From positions 1 through 34,442 of the forward strand of contig JBFGZS010000051.1 of NCBI GenBank assembly GCA_041586615.1: DNA of 34,442 nt, given 5' to 3'. The DNA comes from Motiliproteus sp041586615 (GTDB lineage: Bacteria; Pseudomonadota; Gammaproteobacteria; Pseudomonadales; Balneatricaceae). Shown in pieces: positions 15,842 to 23,671 of this stretch. The first letter of the stretch is position 1, and each line of letters opens with the position of its first letter. A program made the translations under genes and the position numbers. The notes beneath the pieces are model-generated. The model did not search any database. It was not told where the DNA came from and was given only the letters and a program-made list of their open reading frames with translations.

Positions 15842-16354
15842 TTAGCGCTTGTAATAGGTTTGCAACACCGCCACCGCCGTATCAGAGCCGCCGACCCCCC
15901 TGGCCGTAATACGAAACATCCCCGTCACTTCGATCACCGAGCCGGTCTGCAGCGACTCCTGAGCTTCGGCGCTAGACATCAGTTCAATAAAATAACGCGG
16001 CGGCGACGCCAACCCGGGAATCGTTGGGCCACTGTAAGCGGCACCCGAGGCAAGCCAGTTTGCATCGCTCCAATTGGCCGCATCGACACTCAATGCCGGG
16101 TAAAGCCCATCGCTCCCATCAAAATCAGGCAGAACCACCATCCCGTCGATGCGGTCTTCGGCGTTGCGCAGCGCGCTTTCGGCCGCCTGAAACGCCAGGT
16201 TACTGTTGCGCAGGTTACCCGCCATACGCTCCTCCAGGGTGGTGTCCTGAATGCTGGCCAGCCCCATAAAGGTCAACACCAGCAACACGACCATGCAGAC
16301 GATCAGGGTAATGCCCCGCTGCGACGACCTAGCTGACTGAATACAAATTGTCAT
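15842..16354 (-). CDS. pilX: Minor pilin PilX
   Basis: A 170-residue protein. The leader ends SSQRG, then ITLIVCMVVLLVLTFMGLASIQDTTLEERMAGNLRN and FQAAESALRNAEDRI, the standard PilX N-terminal domain. Like other PilX proteins it has a hydrophobic residue where other pilins have Glu5, which fits a place at or near the tip of the minor-pilin complex. It starts 2 bases after the pilW stop and ends 25 bases before the pilY1 start, so translation is probably coupled. Confidence 0.92.
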   Translation of the reverse strand: MTICIQSARSSQRGITLIVCMVVLLVLTFMGLASIQDTTLEERMAGNLRNSNLAFQAAESALRNAEDRIDGMVVLPDFDGSDGLYPALSVDAANWSDANWLASGAAYSGPTIPGLASPPRYFIELMSSAEAQESLQTGSVIEVTGMFRITARGVGGSDTAVAVLQTYYKR

Positions 16355-16356
16355 GG

Positions 16357-17400
16357 TTAATCCAACCGGTTACGGATGGCGACCGTCGAGGTAAACGCTT
16401 TACGCAAGCGTCGATCCCCGCCGGGGGCCGCAAAAGATACGCCATTAAAATCGATAGTCTGCGACGCAGTAACCAGGTTATCGCGCAGGCTGCGCACCAG
16501 CAGGCTAACATGCACGCTGATCACATCGCCCCAGTTTGCGGCGCCGACCTGGTCCGCCGGCACAAACACGGTGCCGTCGGCGCGCCGCACCCCGTACAGT
16601 AACTGCAGATTTTCGACCCCCTCTACCAGCTCCACGCCATTTTTCATCAGCGCCGGCTCGCCACTGGCCCCGGTACCGATGCTGTAGGCATTGCTCGCGG
16701 CAACAAAAATCTGCGATTCGTGCGACAACGATGACAAACCCTGACTGGCATTGCCCGGTACAATGCCGGGAGTGTTTTTAGCGTGGTGAACAATATCGTG
16801 ATTTTGGCTGTCCGTCTTATTCACACTGGTAACCTGAATAATATCGCCGGCACTGCAGTCGCCAACTAAAATGATCTGCCCCTCCTCAAACTTGTGCCCC
16901 TTTTTTACTTTAAATTGGGACGAATTGGATGCGGTACTCGTCGGATTAGCCGGTGTACCAATACCGTTGTAGGAAGCCCCCGTCAAAACCAACCGATCGG
17001 GGCTATGCAGCGTTCCGTTCACCGAGCCTTCGGCACCGGAAACGGCTTCAAAGGTATGGATGGATGCGTCAGGATTATTCAATCGATTGAATATTTTCTT
17101 CCCGCCTTGCTTTTCCAATTTCGTGCGGCAGCCCCAGAAATCCGCCGCGCGAATATCCTTTGAGACCACATCGATCGCAAAGCGACCTGTTTCCTGGATG
17201 CGGGAAAACTCTTCCTGAAACTCGAAACTTTTCTTGGCGCCCAAGAAGGTCTGCAACACCGCCGAGGTCAACAGCAGCCCCAGCACCAGCGCCACCATCA
17301 GCTCGACCATGGAAAAACCACGCTGAGCCATAACTTGACGACCGTTAGCGGACAAAGCTGACCTCCATAATTTCATCACCGACACCGTTGCGGTCATCAT
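16357..17400 (-). CDS. pilW: Minor pilin PilW
   Basis: A prepilin with the class III motif QRG-FSMVELMVALVLGLLLTS and the PilW family block FQEEFSRIQETGRFAIDVVSKDIRAADFWGC. The C-terminal region ends RRLRKAFTSTVAIRNRLD, typical of PilW. The frame is open to ATGs at 17400 and 17397, overlapping the pilV 3' end by 56 bases. Other starts at 17376 or 17331 (MAQRGFSM, a shorter leader) are possible, and none has a strong ribosome binding site, so the start is uncertain. The overlap or close spacing implies translational coupling to pilV. PilW joins PilV, PilX and FimU in the priming complex. Confidence 0.9.
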   Translation of the reverse strand: MMTATVSVMKLWRSALSANGRQVMAQRGFSMVELMVALVLGLLLTSAVLQTFLGAKKSFEFQEEFSRIQETGRFAIDVVSKDIRAADFWGCRTKLEKQGGKKIFNRLNNPDASIHTFEAVSGAEGSVNGTLHSPDRLVLTGASYNGIGTPANPTSTASNSSQFKVKKGHKFEEGQIILVGDCSAGDIIQVTSVNKTDSQNHDIVHHAKNTPGIVPGNASQGLSSLSHESQIFVAASNAYSIGTGASGEPALMKNGVELVEGVENLQLLYGVRRADGTVFVPADQVGAANWGDVISVHVSLLVRSLRDNLVTASQTIDFNGVSFAAPGGDRRLRKAFTSTVAIRNRLD

Positions 17401-17842
17401 CCCAGGACAGCTTTACCGTCCACAGGTCGACACCACTGGCGGAGGTTCTCGCCAAGCTGGCCGAACCCAATGGCAAGGTACGGGTCACCTGCGCCAACCA
17501 TTCCCAGGCATCGCGTTCGGCGCGCTGCTGCTCGGTACAGCCGCCGGCAACGACGTCCCCGGTGTAACTGGTGCATTTCGTATGCGCGGTGGCATTGTCG
17601 TAGGCGTCGATATAATCACCGGCAATGTTCACGCGCATCTTATCCGCCAGGTTATAGGCCAAAATAGTCGCCTGGCTGCGGTAATAGGCCCCGCTGTTGC
17701 TTTTCAGCGCCAGACTTTCCAAGCCGATCAGCCCCAAAACGGCCGTCGACAGCAACAGCACCGCAACCAACACTTCGATCAGGGTAAAGCCCCGGCTACG
17801 CATTATTCGACGGGAAGCATCACCTCGTTGCTGATATCGCAT
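17345..17842 (-). CDS. pilV: Minor pilin PilV
   Basis: A 165-residue prepilin. A 17-18 residue basic leader (MRYQQRGDASRRIMRSRG) precedes FTLIEVLVAVLLLSTAVLGLIGLESLALKSN, with Glu5 present. The YYRSQATILAYNLADKMRVN segment and the WLAQVTRTLP block match PilV. A strong GGAGGG site lies 7 bases upstream of the ATG at 17842, which supports this start over the internal ATG. It lies 41 bases after the fimU-like gene. Confidence 0.92.
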   Translation of the reverse strand: MRYQQRGDASRRIMRSRGFTLIEVLVAVLLLSTAVLGLIGLESLALKSNSGAYYRSQATILAYNLADKMRVNIAGDYIDAYDNATAHTKCTSYTGDVVAGGCTEQQRAERDAWEWLAQVTRTLPLGSASLARTSASGVDLWTVKLSWDDDRNGVGDEIMEVSFVR

Positions 17843-17883
17843 CTATCGCCCTCCGACAAATACTCAAAAACCGATGATAACCG

Positions 17884-18420
17884 TTAAGGACTGCCACTGA
17901 GACGTACCCGTCCGGCAGAACTGATCCACACGGTGCGCCGATACGTCACATCGCCACTGAGGTCATCCAAATAAAAAAAACATTCACCGGCGGCCGATGA
18001 CGTGCGGGTACCGGTGGGGGAGTATTCGAGATAGTCTCCGCAGCTGTATTCAAGCTGGGTGACGGCATCACCCTGGTTAACCTGTAACGTCTCGGCACCT
18101 TGCTGCACAACGCTCCAGCCCACCCAGGGTGTTGCACCGCTACTGCTGCCGGTACAGGCCAGATTGCTAATCCCTTTGCACAACCTGATCGGCACCCCGC
18201 GCTTGACCGCTTCGCTGCGCGCCAGCGCCAAACTGGTCGCCAGGCCCAACCGCTCCTTATCGAGGCGACTGCCCACCATCACCGAATCGTAATTGGGGCT
18301 GGCGATCATCAGCAGCACCGCGGCGATGGCCAGGACAATCATCAACTCAATGAGGGTGAAGCCTGTTTGCCCGCAGTTAGCGCGGTGGATTGGCTGAGAA
18401 ATGGACCCTTTTTCGAACAC
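17884..18420 (-). CDS. fimU: GspH/FimT-family minor pilin, FimU-like, first gene of the pilus operon
   Basis: From the GTG at 18420 the protein has 178 residues: a 20-residue leader ending GQTG, then FTLIELMIVLAIAAVLLMIASP, with Glu5. The GspH-type segment LGLATSLALARSEAVKRGVPIRLCK follows, and the C-terminus is strand-rich (YRRTVWISSAGRVRLSGSP). AAGGAG lies 6 bases before this GTG. The frame is open to an ATG at 18492, but that start would make an unusually long 44-residue leader and lacks a ribosome binding site. Position ahead of pilV matches fimU in P. aeruginosa. The assignment to FimU rather than FimT is by position. Confidence 0.85.
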   Translation of the reverse strand: MFEKGSISQPIHRANCGQTGFTLIELMIVLAIAAVLLMIASPNYDSVMVGSRLDKERLGLATSLALARSEAVKRGVPIRLCKGISNLACTGSSSGATPWVGWSVVQQGAETLQVNQGDAVTQLEYSCGDYLEYSPTGTRTSSAAGECFFYLDDLSGDVTYRRTVWISSAGRVRLSGSP

Positions 18421-18490
18421 CTCGAACTCCTTGTCAGATGGTTTGTTCACAGCGTACCGGTATAGATAGCACGGACCGGCGAAAACAGGC

Positions 18491-18504
18491 ATGATTTAAA
18501 TCAT
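18491..18504. promoter_or_regulatory. Perfect 14-base palindrome upstream of the pilin operon
   Basis: ATGATTTAAATCAT is a perfect palindrome about 70 bases upstream of the fimU-like start. It covers the -10 of the candidate promoter, the usual place for a repressor site. No regulator is identified. Confidence 0.5.
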
Positions 18505-18522
18505 CCACCTGCTCTGGATCAA
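18494..18522 (-). promoter_or_regulatory. Candidate sigma-70 promoter for the minor-pilin operon
   Basis: On the minus strand TTGATC (18522-18517) is 17 bases from TTAAAT (18499-18494), inside the palindrome. Each hexamer matches the consensus at four positions. It lies in the 193-base gap between fkpB and the fimU-like start. Confidence 0.35.
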
Positions 18523-18613
18523 TAAAATTTTTAGCATGGGTCTCTGTCCTCCCTGACAGATGGCTTTAGCGGGGATATCGGCCGGTCACAGAAAAAGACC
18601 CGCCGGAAAAGGC

Positions 18614-19051
18614 TTAAACGGGCTTAACCGTTAGTATTTGCACGTCAAAAAACAACTCGCGTCCGGCCAACGGGTGATTGAAGTCGACCGTGACCTGTTT
18701 GTCGTCAAACTCGCTGACGATACCCGGCAACTCGCTCTGGCCTGCATCGGCAAAGGAGACCATCAGACCCGGCTCCAGCGCCATATCGGCAAACTGGCTA
18801 CGGGGTACCTTCTGGATGTTATTCGGGTTGCGCTGGCCAAAACCCTGCTCGGGCAAAATCCGTAGCGTGGTTTTTGCACCGGCCTCTAAGCCAAACAGAC
18901 TCTGTTCGAAGCCGGGCAGCAAATTACCGTCACCGACGGTAAAGGTAGCCGGCTCGCCAGCAAAGTTCGAGTCGACTTCGGTACCATCGTCGAGTTTAAT
19001 CGCAAAATGCAGCGTCACCTGGGTTTGCGGACCAATAGCGGGAGCAGTCAT
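18614..19051 (-). CDS. fkpB: FKBP-type peptidyl-prolyl isomerase, SlpA/FkpB type
   Basis: A 145-residue cytoplasmic proline isomerase and chaperone of the SlyD-like FKBP group. Motifs are VTLHFAIKLDDGTEVDSNF at the N-terminus, FTVGDGNLLPGFEQSLFGLEAG (FKBP core), the insert-in-flap region IQKVPRSQFADMALEPGLMVSF, and VTVDFNHPLAGRELFFDVQI, the SlyD/SlpA signature. It lacks the His-rich metal-binding tail of SlyD, which points to SlpA/FkpB. An AGGAAGG site precedes the ATG. It follows lspA in the same direction, a conserved neighbour in gammaproteobacteria. In Pseudomonas ispH comes next, and it is missing here. Confidence 0.93.
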   Translation of the reverse strand: MTAPAIGPQTQVTLHFAIKLDDGTEVDSNFAGEPATFTVGDGNLLPGFEQSLFGLEAGAKTTLRILPEQGFGQRNPNNIQKVPRSQFADMALEPGLMVSFADAGQSELPGIVSEFDDKQVTVDFNHPLAGRELFFDVQILTVKPV

Positions 19052-19148
19052 AGCCTTCCTGTCTGTCAGTAGTCACGCGCCTAACGGCATGTGCCTGTTT
19101 ATGGTGGCCCTGCCACAGGCAGGGAACCTGCTGTCCGGCACAGCCGGA

Positions 19149-19703
19149 TCAGCGCGATTGGGTATCGCCTTCCTTGCCTTTGCGTCCGTCGAAAATCATC
19201 TCCCAGAGCAACATGATCGCCCCGACAGTGATGGCCGAGTCGGCGATATTAAAGGCCGGATAATAGTACTCTTGCCAGTGCAGGGAAATAAAATCCACCA
19301 CATGCCCCAGCAGCAAGCGGTCGATCAGATTGCCCAGCGCGCCGCCCAGAATCAACGCCAGCGCGATGGCTTGCCAGCGCTCGCTACGCGGGATGTTACG
19401 CAACCAGTTAATCAGGTAGGCCGACACGCCGAGGGCGACTAGGGTAAAGAACCAGCGCTGCCAGCCGCCCTGGCCGGCGAGAAAGCTGAACGCCGCGCCC
19501 GGGTTGTACAACAGTGTCAGGTCCAATACCGGCAAGACGGCAACCGGATGCGCGTACTCCAGCAGCCCCAGCGCCAGCTGTTTACTGAGCTGATCCAGCA
19601 GCAACACCAGGGCGCTGAGCCACAACCAGATCAGCGCCGAGCGGCTCTCGCCAGCCGTAGCCGAACGGTTCTCCACCGGGCTTTTGCTCGCGCTATTGGC
19701 CAT
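19149..19703 (-). CDS. lspA: Lipoprotein signal peptidase (signal peptidase II)
   Basis: An inner-membrane aspartyl protease that removes signal peptides from diacylglyceryl-modified prolipoproteins. The 184 residues include four hydrophobic segments. The conserved blocks are LDQLSKQLA, YNPGAAFSFLA, GGALGNLIDRLLLGHVVDF (Asp137) and FNIADSAI (Asp155), the catalytic pair. The first 20 residues are a polar extension. Its ATG overlaps the ileS stop by one base (TGATG), so translation is coupled to ileS, the classic arrangement. No residue loss is seen. Confidence 0.97.
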   Translation of the reverse strand: MANSASKSPVENRSATAGESRSALIWLWLSALVLLLDQLSKQLALGLLEYAHPVAVLPVLDLTLLYNPGAAFSFLAGQGGWQRWFFTLVALGVSAYLINWLRNIPRSERWQAIALALILGGALGNLIDRLLLGHVVDFISLHWQEYYYPAFNIADSAITVGAIMLLWEMIFDGRKGKEGDTQSR

Positions 19704-22522
19704 CAGGCAAACGCCCGGCTCTCGCCGTTACCGTCGACATTATCGACGCAGCGACCACAGAGCTCCGGGTGCTTGGCGTGCTGGCCGACATCGTCGCGCA
19801 GGTGCCAGCAGCGGGTGCACTTGGTATGCCCGCTGGCACTGATCGCCAACTTCAGGCCGTCGATCTCGGTAGCAACCGCGGCGCTATCGGCCTGTGCGAT
19901 CGGCGCGATGGTCGCCGCCGAGGTGATCAGCACAAAACGCAGCTCATCACCCAGGCGCTCGAGCAGCCCTTTGAGGGTCTCGTCACAATAGAGGGTTACC
20001 TCGGCGCCCAGGCTGGACTTCATCCCCCCGGCGGCGCGGCGTACTTCCAGCTCTTTGTTGACGGCGGTCTTCACGGCTAACAACTGCTGCCAGAAACGAT
20101 GTCCCATCGCGGCATCGGCGTCCAGCGCGAACAGGCCGGTGTACCAGGTTTCGAGCTGGACCGATTCGCTGCGCGCACCCGGCAGGCTGGCCCAGATCTC
20201 ATCGGCGGTAAAGCTAAGAATGGGCGCAACCCAACGCACCAGCGCTTCGGCCACATGATACAACGCCGTCTGACAGGAACGCCGTGCCAGGCTGTCGCTC
20301 TGGGTGGTGTACTGACGATCTTTGATGATATCCAGGTAGAAGCCACCCAGATCCAGCGAGCAGAAATGGTGCACTTTCTGATACACGTTCAGGAACTGAT
20401 AGTTCGTGTAAGCCGCTTCGATTTCGGTTTGCAGTTGCAGGGCGCGATCCACCACCCAGCGGTCCAGCGCCAGCATCTCTTCGGGCGCGACCTGGTCCCG
20501 CGTCGGCTCGAAGCCGTTCAGGTTGGCGAGCAGGAAACGGGAGGTGTTACGGATACGCCGATACGCATCCGAGGTCTGCTTGAGAATCTCATCGGAGACC
20601 ACCATCTCACCGCTGAAATCGGTGGCGGCGACCCACAGGCGCAGCACATCGGCACCGTACTTGTTCATCACATCCTGCGGTGCTACGACGTTGCCGACCG
20701 ACTTGGACATTTTGCGGCCATCTTTATCCACGGTAAAGCCGTGGGTCAGCACCTGCTTGTAAGGTGCCACACCTTTGATGGCGATAGACGTCTTGAGTGA
20801 CGACTGGAACCAGCCGCGATGCTGGTCTGAACCCTCAAGGTACAGGTCGGCGGGTGAGTGCAAGTCGTCACGCTGATCGAGAACCGAGGAATGGGTCACG
20901 CCGGAATCAAACCAGACGTCCAGGGTATCGGTGGTCTTGCTGTACTGATCCGCTTCGTCGCCCAGCAGTTCACGCGGGTCCAGATCGAACCAGGCGTCGA
21001 TGCTGTCTTTCTCGACCCGCTGCGCCACTTCTTCGATCAGCTCGGCGGTACGGGGGTGCAGCTGCTGGGTTTCCTTGTGGATAAACAGGGTGATCGGCAC
21101 ACCCCAGGTACGCTGACGGGACACGCACCAGTCCGGGCTCTGCTCGACCATGCCTTCGATACGCTGCTGCCCCCAGGATGGGAACCACTGCACGCCTTTA
21201 ATGGCTTCCAGCGCATCGCGCTTGAGGCCTTTTTCTTCCATGCTGATAAACCACTGCGGTGTGGCGCGGAAGATCAGCGGCGTCTTGGTACGCCAGCAAT
21301 GGGGATAGCTGTGTTGGAATTTTTCCTGCTTGACCAGGACACCGCGTGCCTCAAGCAGCGCGACCACTTTGGGGTCAACCTTGTAGACGTGCTCACCGGC
21401 AAATTCGCCCGCCGCTTCGCCAAAGACCCCATTGTCGGCCAGCAGATTCAGGGTGCCGATGCCGTAGACCCGGCCGACCTGGAAATCGTCGACACCGTGA
21501 TCGGGGGCGGTGTGGACCGCGCCGGTACCGGCGTCGGTGGTGACATGCTCACCCAGAATCACCGGCACCTGACGATCGTAGAACGGGTGCTGCAGAAGCT
21601 GGTTTTCCAACGCCAGGCCCTTACAGCGGCCGACGATGCGGAACTCGGTCACCCCGTAGCGGATTAACGCGGCTTCGTGCAGGTCTTCGGCCAGCACGAC
21701 CCGCTCGGTGCCCTGTCCCAGATCGGTCTCGACCAGCACGTAGTCAAATTCGGCATGCAGCGATACGGCCTGGTTGGCGGGTAGCGTCCAGGGGGTGGTG
21801 GTCCAGATCACCAGGCTGACGGGGCCGCTGCCACTGACCTCGCCAAAGGCGGCCAGAAACGCCTCGCTGTCGATAGGCGCAAAACGCACATCGATGGCGG
21901 TGGAGGTCTTGTCCTGGTATTCCACCTCGGCCTCGGCCAGGGCCGATCCGCCGACCACGCTCCAATAGACCGGCTTATAGCCCTTGACCAGATGCCCGTT
22001 CGCCGCGATCTGACCCAATGCCCGGATAATATTGGCTTCGGTATCGAAGTTCATGGTCAGATACGGGTTTTCCCAATCCCCCAGTACGCCGAGACGGATA
22101 AAGTCTTTTTTCTGTCCTTCGACCTGCTTGTGGGCGTATTCACGACACTTCTGGCGAAACGCCTTGAACGACACCTTGGCACCGGCTTTGCCGATCATAG
22201 TCTCCACTTTATGTTCGATCGGCAGGCCATGACAGTCCCAGCCCGGCACATAGGGCGCATCGTAGCCGGCAATGCTGCGCGCCTTGACGATAATATCTTT
22301 GAGTATCTTGTTAACCGCATGACCGATATGAATGTCGCCGTTCGCGTACGGAGGGCCATCGTGCAAAATAAACGGCTCACGTCCGGCGCTGACCTCACGA
22401 ATTTTCTGATAAAGGCCTATTTTCTGCCAGTGCGCCAACATCACAGGCTCACGCTGGGCAAGATTACCGCGCATGGGGAAGTCGGTCTCAGGCAGATTCA
22501 AGGTCTGTTTATAATCGGTCAT
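19703..22522 (-). CDS. ileS: Isoleucyl-tRNA synthetase
   Basis: Charges tRNA-Ile with isoleucine and edits valine. The 939 residues match the bacterial type 1 enzyme. The class I signatures are HIGH at 65-68 (in PYANGDIHIGHAVNK) and KMSKS at 604-608. The editing CP1 domain contains VIWTTTPWTLPANQAV and the DAGTGAVHTAPDHGVDD block. The C-terminal zinc site shows CTRCW and CGRC near residues 900-925. The ribosome binding site is weak. It follows ribF by 45 bases and overlaps lspA by one base, a conserved ribF-ileS-lspA transcription unit. Confidence 0.98.
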   Translation of the reverse strand: MTDYKQTLNLPETDFPMRGNLAQREPVMLAHWQKIGLYQKIREVSAGREPFILHDGPPYANGDIHIGHAVNKILKDIIVKARSIAGYDAPYVPGWDCHGLPIEHKVETMIGKAGAKVSFKAFRQKCREYAHKQVEGQKKDFIRLGVLGDWENPYLTMNFDTEANIIRALGQIAANGHLVKGYKPVYWSVVGGSALAEAEVEYQDKTSTAIDVRFAPIDSEAFLAAFGEVSGSGPVSLVIWTTTPWTLPANQAVSLHAEFDYVLVETDLGQGTERVVLAEDLHEAALIRYGVTEFRIVGRCKGLALENQLLQHPFYDRQVPVILGEHVTTDAGTGAVHTAPDHGVDDFQVGRVYGIGTLNLLADNGVFGEAAGEFAGEHVYKVDPKVVALLEARGVLVKQEKFQHSYPHCWRTKTPLIFRATPQWFISMEEKGLKRDALEAIKGVQWFPSWGQQRIEGMVEQSPDWCVSRQRTWGVPITLFIHKETQQLHPRTAELIEEVAQRVEKDSIDAWFDLDPRELLGDEADQYSKTTDTLDVWFDSGVTHSSVLDQRDDLHSPADLYLEGSDQHRGWFQSSLKTSIAIKGVAPYKQVLTHGFTVDKDGRKMSKSVGNVVAPQDVMNKYGADVLRLWVAATDFSGEMVVSDEILKQTSDAYRRIRNTSRFLLANLNGFEPTRDQVAPEEMLALDRWVVDRALQLQTEIEAAYTNYQFLNVYQKVHHFCSLDLGGFYLDIIKDRQYTTQSDSLARRSCQTALYHVAEALVRWVAPILSFTADEIWASLPGARSESVQLETWYTGLFALDADAAMGHRFWQQLLAVKTAVNKELEVRRAAGGMKSSLGAEVTLYCDETLKGLLERLGDELRFVLITSAATIAPIAQADSAAVATEIDGLKLAISASGHTKCTRCWHLRDDVGQHAKHPELCGRCVDNVDGNGESRAFA

Positions 22523-22567
22523 TGCGTATCTTCACTTGTTACTACGGTTAATTTTTTCCTGCATCGG

Positions 22568-23494
22568 TCACGGGGTACAGATTGCTCTGGCGGTAGCAAT
22601 ATCCCGGTTAATCTGTTCACACAGGGTTTCTATATTGGCAAACTTTTGTTCAGGGCGGATAAAGTGCTGAAAGGTCACCCGCAACCGCTGGCCATAGATA
22701 GATGCATTGAAATCAAACAAATGCACTTCCAGCAATGGCGATAATCCATTCACGGTCGGGCGCACGCCCACATTGGCGACGCCACTGTGCCGCTGCCCGT
22801 TCGCGAACGCCGCCTCCACTTTGAACACGCCGCTGAACGGTAGTTTTTTGCGCTGCAGGGACAGATTCGCCGTTGGCACGCCGATCTGCCGACCCAGCTT
22901 ACGCCCGTGAATCACCCGTCCACTGATGCTGTAAGGGCGCCCGAGTAGCTGCTCGGCCAACGCGAAGTCATGTTCGGCCAAGACTTGGCGAATCCGGGTA
23001 CTGCTGACCCGCTCGCCGGCTATTTCAAAAGTATGGGTATTGACCACCGAAAAACCGTAGCGCTCACCGGCCTGCTGTAGCAACTGAAAATCGCCGCGGC
23101 GGTCGCAACCAAATCGGAAATCATCCCCCACCACAAAATGCTTCACTTCCAAGCCGTTAAGCAACAAGCGATCAATAAAATGCTCGGCGGTCAGCGCGCG
23201 CAGCGCCTCATTAAAATGCAGACAGAAGACGCGGTCAATCTGATGCTCGCGCAGACGTTCCAGTTTCTCACGAAAGCGGGTCAAGCGCGGAGGCGCGTGC
23301 GCACCTTCAAAAAACTCTCGTGGCTGGGGTTCGAAAATAATCGCAACCGACGGCACCCCTAGACTCTTGGCTTTTTCACGCACCTGACGCAACACCGCGT
23401 GATGACCTTGATGAACACCATCAAAATTGCCAATCGTCGCCACACATCCTCGATGCTGGTCACGTAAATTATGCAGGCCTCTAATCAACTCCAC
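22568..23494 (-). CDS. ribF: Bifunctional riboflavin kinase / FMN adenylyltransferase
   Basis: Converts riboflavin to FMN and then FAD. From the GTG at 23494 the protein has 308 residues, the usual length, and begins VELIRGLHNLRDQHRG as in the family. The frame is open to a TTG at 23539 but without a ribosome binding site, while GAGGGAG precedes the GTG. The N-terminal adenylyltransferase has GNFDGVHQGHHAVL and the VVGDDFRFGCDRRGD block, then SSTRIRQVLAEHD. The C-terminal kinase has GRVIHGRKLGRQIGVPTANL and ends with LRVTFQHFIRPEQKFANIETL. It is upstream of ileS in one unit. Confidence 0.96.
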   Translation of the reverse strand: MELIRGLHNLRDQHRGCVATIGNFDGVHQGHHAVLRQVREKAKSLGVPSVAIIFEPQPREFFEGAHAPPRLTRFREKLERLREHQIDRVFCLHFNEALRALTAEHFIDRLLLNGLEVKHFVVGDDFRFGCDRRGDFQLLQQAGERYGFSVVNTHTFEIAGERVSSTRIRQVLAEHDFALAEQLLGRPYSISGRVIHGRKLGRQIGVPTANLSLQRKKLPFSGVFKVEAAFANGQRHSGVANVGVRPTVNGLSPLLEVHLFDFNASIYGQRLRVTFQHFIRPEQKFANIETLCEQINRDIATARAICTP

Positions 23495-23671
23495 CGGTGG
23501 GTCTACTCCCTCAAAAGACTGACTGCCGCCAGAAGCCAAGACACGCGACTACCGAACACGGGCTATGTACCGGCGGATTATACCTTACTCAACCTATGCC
23601 GAATACCGCTGCACCCGGGTTGACGTGCCGATAGCGTCCAAGCGCGATCGATTGCACGGCCAAGCAGGCGA

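Noticed and set aside
19108..19124. Hairpin CCCTGCC-ACA-GGCAGGG between lspA and fkpB as a terminator
   Set aside because: The stem is perfect but no T run follows on either strand, so it is not called as a terminator.
20858..21667. Long plus-strand open frame (269 codons) opposite ileS
   Set aside because: Antisense shadow of ileS editing-domain codons with no family resemblance.
21992..22744. Plus-strand open frame spanning the ileS-ribF junction
   Set aside because: Antisense to two well-supported genes with no motif seen.
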